Origin: Clostridia bacterium
GTDB taxonomy: Bacteria; Bacillota; Clostridia; Oscillospirales; CAG-272
Reading direction: 5' to 3'
DNA: 41,931 nt
Assembly (NCBI GenBank): GCA_017646745.1
Contig: JAGCLY010000066.1
Span: forward strand, 1 to 41,931
Numbering within the stretch: position 1 is the first letter of the stretch; each line of letters starts with the position of its first letter. Made by a program: the position numbers and the translations under genes. The notes beneath the pieces were generated by a model. That model saw only the letters and a list, made by a program, of their open reading frames with translations. It did not search any database and was not told where the DNA came from. Positions 34,359 through 41,931 of this stretch are shown here, in pieces.

Positions 34359-34913
34359 TTAGATCTCCATGATTTCCTTTGTTTTGCTTGCAGTAATAGT
34401 ATCGATCTCCTTGATATACTTATCGGTGAGATCCTGAACGAGCTTATCAGACTGCTTTGCCTCGTCCTCTGTCATTACAGAATTCTTTTTATCAGCCTTA
34501 ACCTTATCGTTAGCGTCACGGCGGATGTTACGGATAGCAACCTTAGCATCCTCACCCATCTTAGAGATCTGCTTACAAAGATCCTTTCTGCGCTCCTCGG
34601 TCATAGGGGGGAAGGAAAGGCGGATACAGCTACCGTCATTCTGGGGATTAATGCCGAGATCGGAGGTAAGAATAGCCTTCTCAATGCCCTTCATGATAGA
34701 CTTATCCCATGCGGTAATGGTAAGAGTGCGAGCATCCGAAACCTTAATCTCCGCGATAGAGGAAATCGCTGTGGGAGAGCCGTAGTAATCTACGTTAATC
34801 TTCTTAAGGACGTCGGGATTTGCTCTGCCCGCTCTGATAGTAGAAAGATTCTCCGAATAGGAGGAAATAGTCTTCTTCATCTTTTCTTCGTAAATTTTAG
34901 TGTCAAGCTTCAT
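34359..34913 (-). CDS. frr: Ribosome recycling factor
   Basis: Splits post-termination ribosomes together with EF-G. The protein is 184 residues with the normal features: KLDTKIYEEKMKKTI at the N-terminus, TIRAGRANPDVL, the PLTEERR-like segment PPMTEERRKDLCK, and the C-terminal coiled coil RNIRRDANDKVK. AAAGGTGAT precedes the ATG. It lies 48 bases downstream of pyrH. Confidence 0.96.
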   Translation of the reverse strand: MKLDTKIYEEKMKKTISSYSENLSTIRAGRANPDVLKKINVDYYGSPTAISSIAEIKVSDARTLTITAWDKSIMKGIEKAILTSDLGINPQNDGSCIRLSFPPMTEERRKDLCKQISKMGEDAKVAIRNIRRDANDKVKADKKNSVMTEDEAKQSDKLVQDLTDKYIKEIDTITASKTKEIMEI

Positions 34914-34961
34914 ATTTTTATCACCTTTCAGTTATATATTATATTAATTTAAATGTCAAAA

Positions 34962-35660
34962 TTATTCTGCGCTGATAACGGTTCCGTATTTTCCGTCAAT
35001 AACAGCGCTTACAATATCCTCTGCCGACTTAAGTCCGAACAGCTTTACGGGCATACCTGCGGAAAGGCAGAATGCAGTAGCAGTGGCATCAAGAGCCTGA
35101 AGATTTCTGGCAAGAACCTCAGATGCCTTAATTTCCATAATAGGCTTAGCATCAGGATTCTTTCTGGGATCAGAATCGTATATGTAATCGACGCTCTTTG
35201 CCATAAGAATAGCATCTGCGCCAATCTCCGCCGACCTGACAGCGCCGGTGGTGTCGGTTGACAAGAAAGGAATTCCAAGTCCTGCGCCAAACACAACCGT
35301 CTTACCCGCATCGAGAGCTGCACGAGCAGCCTGAGATGAATAGGGCTCAGCAAAGGGAGCCATAGGAACCGACGTCATAACAACAGCGGGAGCGCCAGCA
35401 CGCTCAAGAGCGTCCTTGAGGCAGATTGCATTGATCACAGTAGCAAGCATACCCATGCGGTCAGCCTCTATACGGTCCATATCTCCGCCTGCTCTGCCAC
35501 GCCAAATATTACCTGCACCAACAACTACCGCAAGCTGGTGTCCGTTGTCAACGCACTCCTTAATTGCCGCGGCAACCTTATCAACAAAATTTATATCGTA
35601 AATTTCATTATTTTTTCCTGCAAGGGCTTCGCCCGACAGCTTAAGCAAAATTCTCTTCAT
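34962..35660 (-). CDS. pyrH: Uridylate kinase
   Basis: Hexameric UMP kinase of the amino-acid kinase fold. The 232-residue protein starts KRILLKLSGEALAG and has VVGAGNIWRGR, DRMGMLATVINAICL, and TDTTGAVRSAEIGADAILMAKSVDYIYDSDPRKN. GAGAGGACAG is spaced well for ATG at 35660; GTG at 35681 gives a longer form that is unlikely. In most Bacillota it follows rpsB-tsf, whereas here a transketolase pair is upstream. Confidence 0.95.
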   Translation of the reverse strand: MKRILLKLSGEALAGKNNEIYDINFVDKVAAAIKECVDNGHQLAVVVGAGNIWRGRAGGDMDRIEADRMGMLATVINAICLKDALERAGAPAVVMTSVPMAPFAEPYSSQAARAALDAGKTVVFGAGLGIPFLSTDTTGAVRSAEIGADAILMAKSVDYIYDSDPRKNPDAKPIMEIKASEVLARNLQALDATATAFCLSAGMPVKLFGLKSAEDIVSAVIDGKYGTVISAE

Positions 35661-35681
35661 TTTACTGTCCTCTCTTTTCAC

Positions 35682-36635
35682 TTATTTTGCCGATTTCATT
35701 GCGATCGCACGTCTTGCCTTGGCAGCAATGTTTCCTGCGGTAAGGCCGTAGATCTCAAGAAGCTCGGGCACCTGGCCGCTTCTGCCGAATTTATCCTCAA
35801 CTCCCACGCGGAGAGTAGGAACAGGGTATCTCTCACAAAGACCCTCGCACACCGCCGCGCCAAGACCTCCGATTATGCTGTGCTCCTCAGCGGTAACAAC
35901 AGCGCCGGTCTTTCTCGCAGATGCCTCGATAAGATCGATATCAAGAGGCTTAATGGTATGAATATTGATTACCTCTGCCGAAATCCCCTCAGCGGCAAGT
36001 ATGTCAGCCGCCTCAAGAGCAAGATGCACCATATATCCGTTTGCAACAATACTTACATCACTTCCCTCTCGGTAGGTAACGCCCTTACCGATCTCAAATT
36101 TGTAATCGGGAAGAAGCTCGGGGGTAAGATTTGGTACGGGGTATCTGCCAAAGCGAAGATAGCAGGGTCCGCAATGATTAAGCACAGCCTCAACAGCCGC
36201 ATAAGCCTCGGTAACGTCGGCAGGACAAATAACAGTCATACCGGGAATCGTACGCATAAGCGCAAGATCCTCGCTGCACTGGTGAGTCGCACCGTCCTCG
36301 CCAACTGTAATGCTGGCATGAGTACCGACAATATTTACATTAAGATGAGGATAGCCGATAGAATTTCTGATCTGCTCAAAGGATCTGCCCGCCGCAAACA
36401 TTGCAAAGGATGCTGCAAACACCTTTTTACCGGTAGCCGCAATTCCTGCAGCCACGCTTATCATATTTCCCTCTGCGATACCACAGTCAAAAAATCTCTC
36501 GGGATATTTTTTCTTGAATACACCCGTCTTGGTTGCCGCCGCAAGGTCAGCATCAAGAACGAGGAAGTCGTATTTTTCGCCAAGCTCGGCAAGAGCCGCG
36601 CCAAAGCCTTCTCTGGTTGCTTTTTTATCTGCCAT
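35682..36635 (-). CDS. Transketolase, C-terminal subunit
   Basis: The pyrimidine-binding and C-terminal domains of a split transketolase, 317 residues from ATG 36635. It has the catalytic Glu region DCGIAEGNMISVAAGIA, THASITVGEDGATHQ, and the C-terminal ITAEEHSIIGGLG-type segment (VTAEEHSIIGGLGAAV). ATG at 36635 is preceded by GGTGA; GTG at 36647 would add four residues. It follows the N-terminal subunit gene by about 15 bases. Two-gene transketolases are normal in Clostridia and archaea, so the split is not a frameshift. Confidence 0.93.
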   Translation of the reverse strand: MADKKATREGFGAALAELGEKYDFLVLDADLAAATKTGVFKKKYPERFFDCGIAEGNMISVAAGIAATGKKVFAASFAMFAAGRSFEQIRNSIGYPHLNVNIVGTHASITVGEDGATHQCSEDLALMRTIPGMTVICPADVTEAYAAVEAVLNHCGPCYLRFGRYPVPNLTPELLPDYKFEIGKGVTYREGSDVSIVANGYMVHLALEAADILAAEGISAEVINIHTIKPLDIDLIEASARKTGAVVTAEEHSIIGGLGAAVCEGLCERYPVPTLRVGVEDKFGRSGQVPELLEIYGLTAGNIAAKARRAIAMKSAK

Positions 36636-36650
36636 ACAGTTCACCAATCC

Positions 36651-37490
36651 TTACTTCAAAGTTTCGCCGATCGCATCAAGATCGCTGATTGCAACCTTAT
36701 ACAGATCCTCTTTGGGCGCCTGGCCGTGCCATTCACAGGCGTTCTCCATATAAGAAACACCCTTACCCTTAATAGATCTTGCAATAATAACAGTAGGCTT
36801 GCCCTCGATTTTTCTCGCCGCATCAAAGGCCGCCTCTATCTCATTGAAGTCATGGGCGTCTATAGTTATTACGTTCCAGCCAAAGGCAAGGAACTTTTCA
36901 TCATGAGGAGTGGGATTCATTACCTCGGTAATGGGGCCGTCGATCTGAAGCCCGTTCAAGTCGAGGATAGCAACAAGGTTATCAAGCTTATAGTGAGCGG
37001 CAAACATCGCTGCCTCCCATACCTGTCCCTCCTCGCTCTCGCCGTCACCAAGAACGGTATAAACACGGAAGGGAGAACCGTCAAGCTTGCTTGAAAGAGC
37101 CATACCGCATGCAGCGGAAATCCCCTGACCAAGCGAACCGGTACTCATATCTACGCCGGGCACGCCCTTCATATCCGGATGTCCCTGAAGATAAGATGCA
37201 GTCTTTCTCAAGGTCTTAAGATCCTCGGTGGGGAAAAATCCGCGCTCTGCAAGAGCAGCATAAAGAGCGGGAGCAGTATGTCCCTTCGACAGAACAAATC
37301 TGTCCCTGCCCGAAAAGTCGGGATTTTTGGGATCAATATTCATCTCTTCAAAATAGAGATAGGTCATAATATCGGCGATCGAAAGCGATCCGCCGGGATG
37401 ACCGCACTTAGCATTATAAACCGATTCAATAATATTCCTGCGTATTCGGTTTGCAATACGGGAAAGCGAAAGCACCTTTGAATTTTCCAT
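36651..37490 (-). CDS. Transketolase, N-terminal subunit
   Basis: The thiamine-diphosphate binding half, 279 residues. It has SVYNAKCGHPGGSLSIADI, DRFVLSKGHTAPALYAALAERGF, GVDMSTGSLGQGISAACGMA and the TPP motif LGDGESEEGQVWEAA...NLVAILDLNGLQIDG. TAGGAG is a good SD. With rpiB at 3196 it belongs to the non-oxidative pentose phosphate pathway that also supplies erythrose-4-phosphate for the DAHP synthase gene in this window. Confidence 0.93.
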   Translation of the reverse strand: MENSKVLSLSRIANRIRRNIIESVYNAKCGHPGGSLSIADIMTYLYFEEMNIDPKNPDFSGRDRFVLSKGHTAPALYAALAERGFFPTEDLKTLRKTASYLQGHPDMKGVPGVDMSTGSLGQGISAACGMALSSKLDGSPFRVYTVLGDGESEEGQVWEAAMFAAHYKLDNLVAILDLNGLQIDGPITEVMNPTPHDEKFLAFGWNVITIDAHDFNEIEAAFDAARKIEGKPTVIIARSIKGKGVSYMENACEWHGQAPKEDLYKVAISDLDAIGETLK

Positions 37491-37520
37491 AAGAAACTCC
37501 TATTAAGTCTTGTATTAAAC

Positions 37521-37549
37521 ATTTTACTACAAAAAATATTAATTGTCAA
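37521..37549 (-). promoter_or_regulatory. Promoter of the transketolase-pyrH-polC cluster
   Basis: On the minus strand TTGACA (37544-37549) and TAAAAT (37521-37526) are 17 bases apart, about 30 bases before the transketolase N-subunit start. This is the only clear promoter seen upstream of the run of ten genes, though internal promoters cannot be excluded. Confidence 0.8.
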
Positions 37550-37611
37550 TATAAATTAATACTTTAACAAAGATATTTAAGCGCAAAATAATACTTTTAA
37601 AGAAAAGTTTA

Positions 37612-37643
37612 CAAAAAATAAAAAGGGCCTAAAAGCAGCCCTT
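37612..37643 (-). terminator. Terminator of the SLOG-protein gene
   Basis: On the minus strand AAGGGC (37643-37638) pairs with GCCCTT (37628-37623) around a 9-base loop, followed by TTTATTTTTT. The upstream arm lies inside the last codons of the gene. Confidence 0.8.
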
Positions 37644-38129
37644 CTCAAGTTCAAAATATAAGTTGTAGCATTCCTTGCCAAGCATGCTTGCCATACGGAA
37701 GGTTTGCGCTGCACCGCTGCGCTCACGACCAACATAGCCGATCATTATGTCACACTCCTCTGCCATAGCCCGGTTACGGCGCTTCATACAGCTTTTATCA
37801 TAGCTTTCGGATATAAACTTAACCTCGTCGGCCGATGATAAAATATAGTCGTAGGATTCACGCTGGCGAGCCGACCATGCCCTATCCTGATCAAGGCAAG
37901 GTACAAACACGATCAATGACACATCGGGGTGACTGAGCCTAAATCGCAAGACCTCTCTTGCCGCCACAGTATCAAATCCAAGCGCTCCGCCCGTGATAAA
38001 ACTGCGACATCCCTTTTCATATGCAAAATTAATAGCTCGGAGCAGAAGATTCGGCATACCTGCTTTATGCTCAGCTTTGATTTCACGATGACCGGTAAAG
38101 GCACAGGTAGTCACATCTTTCCCTCCCAC
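37629..38129 (-). CDS. SLOG-family protein (DUF1273/YpsA-like)
   Basis: Rossmann-like protein of 166 residues with CAFTGHREI at the N-terminus, FITGGALGFDTVAAREVL (the nucleotide-binding glycine loop) and a C-terminal IGYVGRERSGAAQTFRMA. This matches the SLOG/YpsA family, which is thought to bind nucleotide-derived ligands; the ligand is not known here. The family is near phage-defence and stress genes in some genomes, but no such neighbours are seen here. The gene stands alone with its own terminator. Confidence 0.85.
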   Translation of the reverse strand: MGGKDVTTCAFTGHREIKAEHKAGMPNLLLRAINFAYEKGCRSFITGGALGFDTVAAREVLRFRLSHPDVSLIVFVPCLDQDRAWSARQRESYDYILSSADEVKFISESYDKSCMKRRNRAMAEECDIMIGYVGRERSGAAQTFRMASMLGKECYNLYFELEKGCF

Positions 38130-38222
38130 AATTACTAATATAAAACAAGTTTACCACGAATCAATAAAAATGTCAATAATTAGACTTTAATTAGAGGCAA
38201 AAAAGATTTTAGCGAAAACATA

Positions 38223-38251
38223 TTGACTTTTTCGAAAAAATATGATATCAT
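38223..38251 (+). promoter_or_regulatory. Promoter of the CNNM/CorC-type gene
   Basis: TTGACT at 38223-38228 and TATCAT at 38246-38251 are separated by 17 bases. The transcript would start near 38258 and have a ~210-base leader before the main gene. A small hairpin GCCC/GGGC is at 38266-38275. Confidence 0.8.
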
Positions 38252-38295
38252 ATATGCTACATAATGCCCTCGGGCAATTTTATTTTGGAGGAAAC

Positions 38296-38349
38296 ATGGA
38301 CGACGCCACAGACGGGGACACTTGTCAGGTGAGTACCGTAGAATACTGA
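38296..38349 (+). CDS. Candidate acidic leader peptide
   Basis: A 17-codon frame encoding MDDATDGDTCQVSTVEY, preceded by TGGAGGA (38286-38292) a few bases before the ATG. It has four Asp and one Glu and no basic residue, with the acidic residues concentrated at the start. Codons 14-15 (ACC GTA, 38335-38340) are complementary to TACGGT at 38381-38386, inside the downstream terminator. This is the arrangement of a translation-dependent attenuator, but expression of the peptide is inferred, not shown. Too short for homology. Confidence 0.55.
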   Translation: MDDATDGDTCQVSTVEY

Positions 38350-38357
38350 TATAATCA

Positions 38358-38399
38358 GGCTTAGCCGCGCTTTTTGGGAGTACGGTTATGCCTTTTTTT
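38358..38399 (+). terminator. Leader terminator before the CNNM/CorC-type gene
   Basis: GGCTTAGCCG (38358-38367) pairs with CGGTTATGCC (38383-38392), with one T-T mismatch and one G-T pair, followed by seven T residues (38393-38399). It lies after the leader ORF and ~70 bases before the main start, so it must be bypassed for expression. The 3' arm can instead pair with ACCGTA at 38335-38340. Confidence 0.7.
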
Positions 38400-38468
38400 G
38401 CTGTTTTTTCCATATTAATTAATCATCAAAAACAAAATTGAAAGGTAGAGTTTAAAAGAAAACTTATC

Positions 38469-39761
38469 ATGGTAACCCACATAATAATCATAGTTGTTTG
38501 CGTGTTTTTATCGGCTTATTTTTCAGCAACCGAAACCGCATTTTCAACCTTTAACCGCATTAGAGTAAAAAACATGGCGGAAAAGGGGGACAAGAAGGCG
38601 GCTCTCGTGCTTAAGCTGTCAGACAACTACGATTCACTCATTTCTACAATACTTTTAGGCAACAATATCGTTAATATTCTGGCATCGGCTATGGGTACGC
38701 TACTGTTTACAAAGCTGCTCAGCGGAAATGCAGATCTTGCGGCGACGGTTTCTACCGCAGCACTTACGGTGACAATTCTTGTGTTCGGCGAAATATCGCC
38801 CAAGACCATAGCAAAGAATTCTCCCGAGACCTTCGTCCTCTTCTCTGCTCCCATAATCAACATGTTCAGAATAATTCTCTACCCCTTTAACCTCATCTTC
38901 AATGGCTGGCAAAGATTGCTCTCCAAGATTTTCAAGAATGCTGATGACCAGGGTATTACAGAAGAGGAGCTTATCTCCATTATAGAGGAGGCTGAGGAGG
39001 ACGGCGATATTGATAAGGAAGAAAGCGACCTTATCAAGAGTGCCATTGAGTTCGGCGACCTTGAGGTAGGCGATATTTTCACCCCCAGAATCGACATTAC
39101 AGCCCTGCCCGTCGGAGCAAGCAAGGAAAAGGTTGCAAAGGTGTTTGCAGAATCTGGATACTCAAGACTTCCCGTATATGAAGAAAGCATTGACAACATT
39201 GTCGGTATTCTTTACTACAAGGACTTCTACACTGTTGCATACAAGGCAAACGTTCCGCTGCACGAAATAATCAAGCCCGTAATTTACGTTGCTACAACCC
39301 AGCCTGTTAACGAGCTTATGAAGGAGCTTCAGGAAAAGCAGCTGCACATGGCGGTTGTAACAGATGAATTCGGATCCACCGCAGGTATCGTTACCCTCGA
39401 GGATATCCTCGAGGAAATCGTTGGTGAAATCTGGGACGAGCACGACGAGATCGTTGAAGAAATCAAGTCGGTTGGCGACATGGAATATATCGTATCCGGC
39501 AGAGCAAATATTGAAAATCTCTTCTCCGAGTTTGATATTGATGCAGAGATTGACTCTGTTACCGTTGGCGGCTGGGCCATGGAGGCGCTTGGCAAAATTC
39601 CCGAGGTCGGCGACAGCTTTGAGGAATTTGGACTTGCAGTTGAGGTAACCGAAATGGATGGCAGACGAGTTGAAAGCCTTCACGTTATGGATAAGCGTAA
39701 CGAGGATACCACGGGCGAGGACGACGATGAATCCGAGGCAGAGGAATCCGATGACAAATAA
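38469..39761 (+). CDS. CNNM/CorC-type membrane protein with CBS domains (hemolysin C family)
   Basis: Protein of 430 residues: an N-terminal CNNM (DUF21) membrane domain with FSATETAFSTFNRIRVKN and LGNNIVNILAS, two CBS domains (~residues 205-330; DIFTPRIDITALPVG, VVTDEFGSTAGIVTLEDILEEIVGEI), a CorC_HlyC domain and a highly acidic Asp/Glu tail. Relatives export or sense Mg2+ (CorB/CorC, MpfA); the ion here is not shown. The SD is weak: AAAGG lies about 25 bases before the ATG. It is alone in its transcript, behind the terminator-bearing leader. Confidence 0.9.
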   Translation: MVTHIIIIVVCVFLSAYFSATETAFSTFNRIRVKNMAEKGDKKAALVLKLSDNYDSLISTILLGNNIVNILASAMGTLLFTKLLSGNADLAATVSTAALTVTILVFGEISPKTIAKNSPETFVLFSAPIINMFRIILYPFNLIFNGWQRLLSKIFKNADDQGITEEELISIIEEAEEDGDIDKEESDLIKSAIEFGDLEVGDIFTPRIDITALPVGASKEKVAKVFAESGYSRLPVYEESIDNIVGILYYKDFYTVAYKANVPLHEIIKPVIYVATTQPVNELMKELQEKQLHMAVVTDEFGSTAGIVTLEDILEEIVGEIWDEHDEIVEEIKSVGDMEYIVSGRANIENLFSEFDIDAEIDSVTVGGWAMEALGKIPEVGDSFEEFGLAVEVTEMDGRRVESLHVMDKRNEDTTGEDDDESEAEESDDK

Positions 39762-39833
39762 TCCTTCTGCAAACAGGTATTTTACTTAAAATCCAAAGAA
39801 AAACATCTAGTTTGACAACTTTGTTTTACATTT

Positions 39834-39878
39834 GCAAGGCAACAGACGGCCTATACGCCGCCTGTTGCCTTGCTTTTT
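39834..39878. terminator. Strong terminator after the CNNM/CorC-type gene
   Basis: GCAAGGCAACAG (39834-39845) pairs with CTGTTGCCTTGC (39862-39873), with an inner CGGC/GCCG pair, followed by TTTTT. It overlaps the 3' end of the convergent flippase gene. Confidence 0.92.
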
Positions 39879-41386
39879 ATTCTGCGCTTTGCGCAAAATT
39901 CCATTCTAATTTTATTGATAGATAAGGTAAAAACGGTAACACAAAGAGCAAAAGCTATCTTTAGAGTAAGCCAGATCGGCTTTGCCGTGCTGCCGCAAAA
40001 GATAAATATCCTATCCGATATAAGCGTAGCGACCACAGACACCGCCAAGGGTATAAAAATGGAGTAAACAGGCTTTATTTTAAATTCAACCTTTTTTCTC
40101 AGACGCAAAAATGACAGAAGGAAATTATATCCTTCCATTATTACTATAACAACGGCGTAACCCATGATTCCCATTTTAGGAATAAGAGCCCACACTAAAA
40201 ATACCGAAAGAAGCGAGTCGGTTATATTAACCCACATAGAGAACATCTGCTCTCCTATTCCCTTCAGCATAGAATCGGTAACATGGTCTAAATACATTAT
40301 TGGTACTACGAGAGCAAGGGTAGCTATGTAATATCCTGCATCATAAGAGTCGTATATTACATACCCCAGCTCCTCGGAGAAGGCTGATAAAAAAACAGCG
40401 CATATCACAGCATAGCTAAGGGTAGTATTTATTGCCTTGGTGGCGATACGGCTCATTCTCTGCATACGACCGGCAGAAAGATCCTCGGCAAATTCAGGCA
40501 CAAGCAGTCCGGCGAATGATGAGAGCGGTGACATTGGATATATAATCAACGGAAGTGCCATTCCGTGAAGAGTCCCATAATGTGCGTACGCCTCAGAGCT
40601 GCTTTCCCCACCCTGCTGTAGCTTTTTCGGTATAAGAATATGCTCCACGTTTAAAAGCAGGCTTCTTACGTAAGCCGAAAATGCCAGTGGCAGAGCAGTT
40701 CCGCATATCTGCCCGATCTTCGCTGTACTTTTCCCCTTTACACGGTGCTTGGCTCTATCATATATCATTTCAATAAGAATGAGAATAAAGCCCAGAATTT
40801 CAGTCAAGGTCATTCCTATACATAGCCCGGACACCGCACTCACTATGCCGTGCTGAGCAAAGCGTCTGACAAGCGCTACGGTTAAAATAATTCTGCACAG
40901 CTGGCAGAACACCGATACAACGGCGTTAAATCCCACACGCTTTACGCCTACGAAATAACCGGAAAGCGCCGAGCTTAATGCGCATGGCAACAGCGAAAAA
41001 GCTAATATCCTAAGCGAGCCGACGGTACGATCGTCAGCCAGCACCACCCCACCGAGAATATCTGCGCCAAAGAACATACCGACGGTGGCCGAAAGTCCAA
41101 AGGCGAAGGAAAATATGAACGCCCCACGAAGAACACCTCCGACATCGCCGTGCTTCCCCTCTCCGATGGCCGATGCAACAAGCCTTGTCACAGTAAGGCT
41201 GATGCCAGAGGTTGCAAAGGTCACAGCAAAGGAATATACCGTCATTATCAAAGTATACAGTCCCATTCCCTCGGCGCCAACCGTACGTGAGATAAATGCA
41301 CCGAAAAACATTGCCACCGTTCTCATCGCAAGCCCTACGGCCGTAAGAAGAATTCCGCTCTTTATAAACCTTTTTGCTTCGCTCAT
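39851..41386 (-). CDS. SpoVB-like oligosaccharide/lipid flippase
   Basis: Membrane protein of 511 residues with about 13-14 hydrophobic segments, in the MATE/MVF (polysaccharide biosynthesis protein) superfamily. The N-terminal RFIKSGILLTAVGLAMRTVAMFFGAFISRTVGAEGMGLYTLIM block and the central LLNVEHILIPKKLQQGG...LHGMALPLIIYPMSPLSSFAGLLVPE block match SpoVB/Amj-type flippases of spore formers. Its role is probably lipid-linked cell-wall precursor export, perhaps during sporulation. GAGAGG precedes the ATG. Confidence 0.85.
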   Translation of the reverse strand: MSEAKRFIKSGILLTAVGLAMRTVAMFFGAFISRTVGAEGMGLYTLIMTVYSFAVTFATSGISLTVTRLVASAIGEGKHGDVGGVLRGAFIFSFAFGLSATVGMFFGADILGGVVLADDRTVGSLRILAFSLLPCALSSALSGYFVGVKRVGFNAVVSVFCQLCRIILTVALVRRFAQHGIVSAVSGLCIGMTLTEILGFILILIEMIYDRAKHRVKGKSTAKIGQICGTALPLAFSAYVRSLLLNVEHILIPKKLQQGGESSSEAYAHYGTLHGMALPLIIYPMSPLSSFAGLLVPEFAEDLSAGRMQRMSRIATKAINTTLSYAVICAVFLSAFSEELGYVIYDSYDAGYYIATLALVVPIMYLDHVTDSMLKGIGEQMFSMWVNITDSLLSVFLVWALIPKMGIMGYAVVIVIMEGYNFLLSFLRLRKKVEFKIKPVYSIFIPLAVSVVATLISDRIFIFCGSTAKPIWLTLKIAFALCVTVFTLSINKIRMEFCAKRRIKSKATGGV

Positions 41387-41483
41387 ATAAACCTCTCGGA
41401 GTAAAATTTAACCTTATTGTTTAATACACATTAATTATATGAAAGAAAAATAATAAAAATATTAAAAAAATTTCAAAAAGGAC

Positions 41484-41512
41484 TTGCAATTTGCGAAGTT
41501 ATGTGATATAAT
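41484..41512 (+). promoter_or_regulatory. Promoter of rpmB
   Basis: TTGCAA at 41484-41489 and TATAAT at 41507-41512 are 17 bases apart, giving a leader of about 70 bases. Confidence 0.8.
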
Positions 41513-41556
41513 TACCCTTGCTGATTTATGTGATCAAATAAATTTATATAAAATTA

Positions 41557-41578
41557 CGCTCGCAAGAGCGGGATTTTT
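41557..41578 (+). promoter_or_regulatory. GNRA hairpin with a T tract in the rpmB leader
   Basis: CGCTC (41557-41561) pairs with GAGCG (41566-41570) around a GCAA tetraloop, followed by GGATTTTT and directly by the SD GGAGGT. It looks like a small terminator or a binding hairpin for autoregulation, but no known L28 leader motif is recognised. Confidence 0.5.
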
Positions 41579-41590
41579 GGAGGTGTCAAA

Positions 41591-41776
41591 ATGGCTAAGT
41601 GCAGTATCTGCGGTAAGGGCGTTGCTTTCGGACACAACGTGTCTCACTCCAACCGTAAGACCAACAGAACCTGGAAGCCTAACATCCGTAGAGTTAAGGC
41701 TGTAGTAAACGGAACTAATACTACTGTTTACGTTTGCTCTCGTTGCCTTCGCTCCGGAAAGATTGAGCGCGCCTAA
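41591..41776 (+). CDS. rpmB: 50S ribosomal protein L28
   Basis: Ribosomal large-subunit protein of 61 residues, zinc-ribbon form: C4SIC7 and C49SRC52 pairs. It has GHNVSHSNRKTNRTWKPNI in the middle, the family signature. GGAGGT lies 6 bases before the ATG. A single-gene transcript bounded by its own promoter and terminator. Confidence 0.97.
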   Translation: MAKCSICGKGVAFGHNVSHSNRKTNRTWKPNIRRVKAVVNGTNTTVYVCSRCLRSGKIERA

Positions 41777-41782
41777 AGGTTT

Positions 41783-41816
41783 AAAAAACTCTGCTTTTAA
41801 GGACAGAGTTTTTTAA
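41783..41816 (+). terminator. Terminator of rpmB
   Basis: AAACTCTG (41786-41793) pairs with CAGAGTTT (41804-41811) around a 10-base loop, with TTTTT after it. Confidence 0.88.
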
Positions 41817-41827
41817 TTATACCGACT

Positions 41828-41931
41828 ATGAGATTATTAATTGTAGATTCTAAAATAAGCGAGAAGTGCGAGCGCTCCTTAATGAAGGAGGGCTATACCC
41901 TTTTGAAGCTTACTGCGGACGGGGACCTTGG
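41828..41931 (+). CDS. Start of a protein gene cut by the window edge
   Basis: ATG at 41828 opens a frame of 34 codons that is uninterrupted to the window end (MRLLIVDSKISEKCERSLMK at the start). No SD is evident. It may be an uncharacterised Clostridia protein of the DUF6873 type, whose N-terminus I recall as similar, but the part visible is too short to be sure. Confidence 0.4.
   Translation, partial: MRLLIVDSKISEKCERSLMKEGYTLLKLTADGDL

Noticed and set aside
35538..37094. 518-codon plus-strand frame opposite the transketolase genes
   Set aside because: Both transketolase subunits are conserved on the minus strand and explain the absence of stops on the plus strand.
35682..37490. Frameshifted single transketolase
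   Set aside because: Both parts have own start, SD and complete domain borders; split transketolases are normal in Clostridia.
38180..38413. 77-codon minus-strand frame in the CNNM/CorC leader
   Set aside because: No SD, no known motif, and it covers the leader ORF, promoter and terminator on the opposite strand.
38258..38469. M-box (Mg2+) or yybP-ykoY (Mn2+) riboswitch in the CNNM/CorC leader
   Set aside because: The conserved M-box start and core, and the paired Mn2+ loops, were not found by eye; a covariance search would be needed to exclude them fully.

Overview
The window is an ordinary chromosomal stretch of an anaerobic-type Clostridia bacterium (Bacillota). I infer this from PolC-type DNA polymerase III, class III fructose-1,6-bisphosphatase, the pyrH-frr-uppS-cdsA-dxr-rseP-ispG-polC gene order, a SpoVB-like flippase, strong Shine-Dalgarno (SD) sites, and many promoters close to TTGACA-N17-TATAAT. 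The species cannot be told from this. No rRNA, tRNA, CRISPR array, insertion sequence or prophage gene was seen.

Layout. (1) 1-3651, plus strand: plsY, a SAM methyltransferase, tsaE, tsaB and rpiB, tightly packed behind one promoter. (2) 3648-4235, minus: a MecA-like adaptor. (3) 4340-4947: a promoter, a preQ1-riboswitch-like leader and queT. (4) 5052-7007: class III fbp. (5) 7050-8633, minus: a large FAD-dependent dehydrogenase, divergent from (6) 8786-17116, plus: an aminotransferase followed by every enzyme from DAHP to chorismate plus chorismate mutase, with two gene fusions (chorismate mutase-AroB, AroE-AroK), ending in a membrane protein. (7) 17159-19853, minus: iscS-iscU, a terminator, then mnmA. 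(8) 20005-23415, plus: a ROK glucokinase behind a leader holding a perfect 93-bp direct repeat, a GlmU-like acetyltransferase domain protein and glmM. (9) A YfcE-like phosphodiesterase on minus, then three small unknown genes (23963-24897). (10) 24948-37490, minus: transketolase halves, pyrH, frr, uppS, cdsA, dxr, rseP, ispG and polC, joining central carbon, pyrimidine, ribosome recycling, isoprenoid, phospholipid and replication genes. (11) 37629-38129: a SLOG-fold protein. (12) 38223-39761: a CNNM/CorC-type membrane protein behind a leader with a 17-codon acidic ORF and a terminator. (13) 39851-41386, minus: a SpoVB-like flippase. (14) rpmB and the start of one more gene.

The genes themselves are mostly recognisable housekeeping. 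The least explained DNA is in the non-coding leaders: the acidic leader ORF plus terminator/antiterminator before the CNNM/CorC gene, the duplicated hairpin-rich leader before the glucokinase, the preQ1-like leader before queT, and intrinsic-terminator hairpins lying just upstream of the SD sites of fbp, mnmA and dxr. All calls come from reading the sequence; no database search was run.
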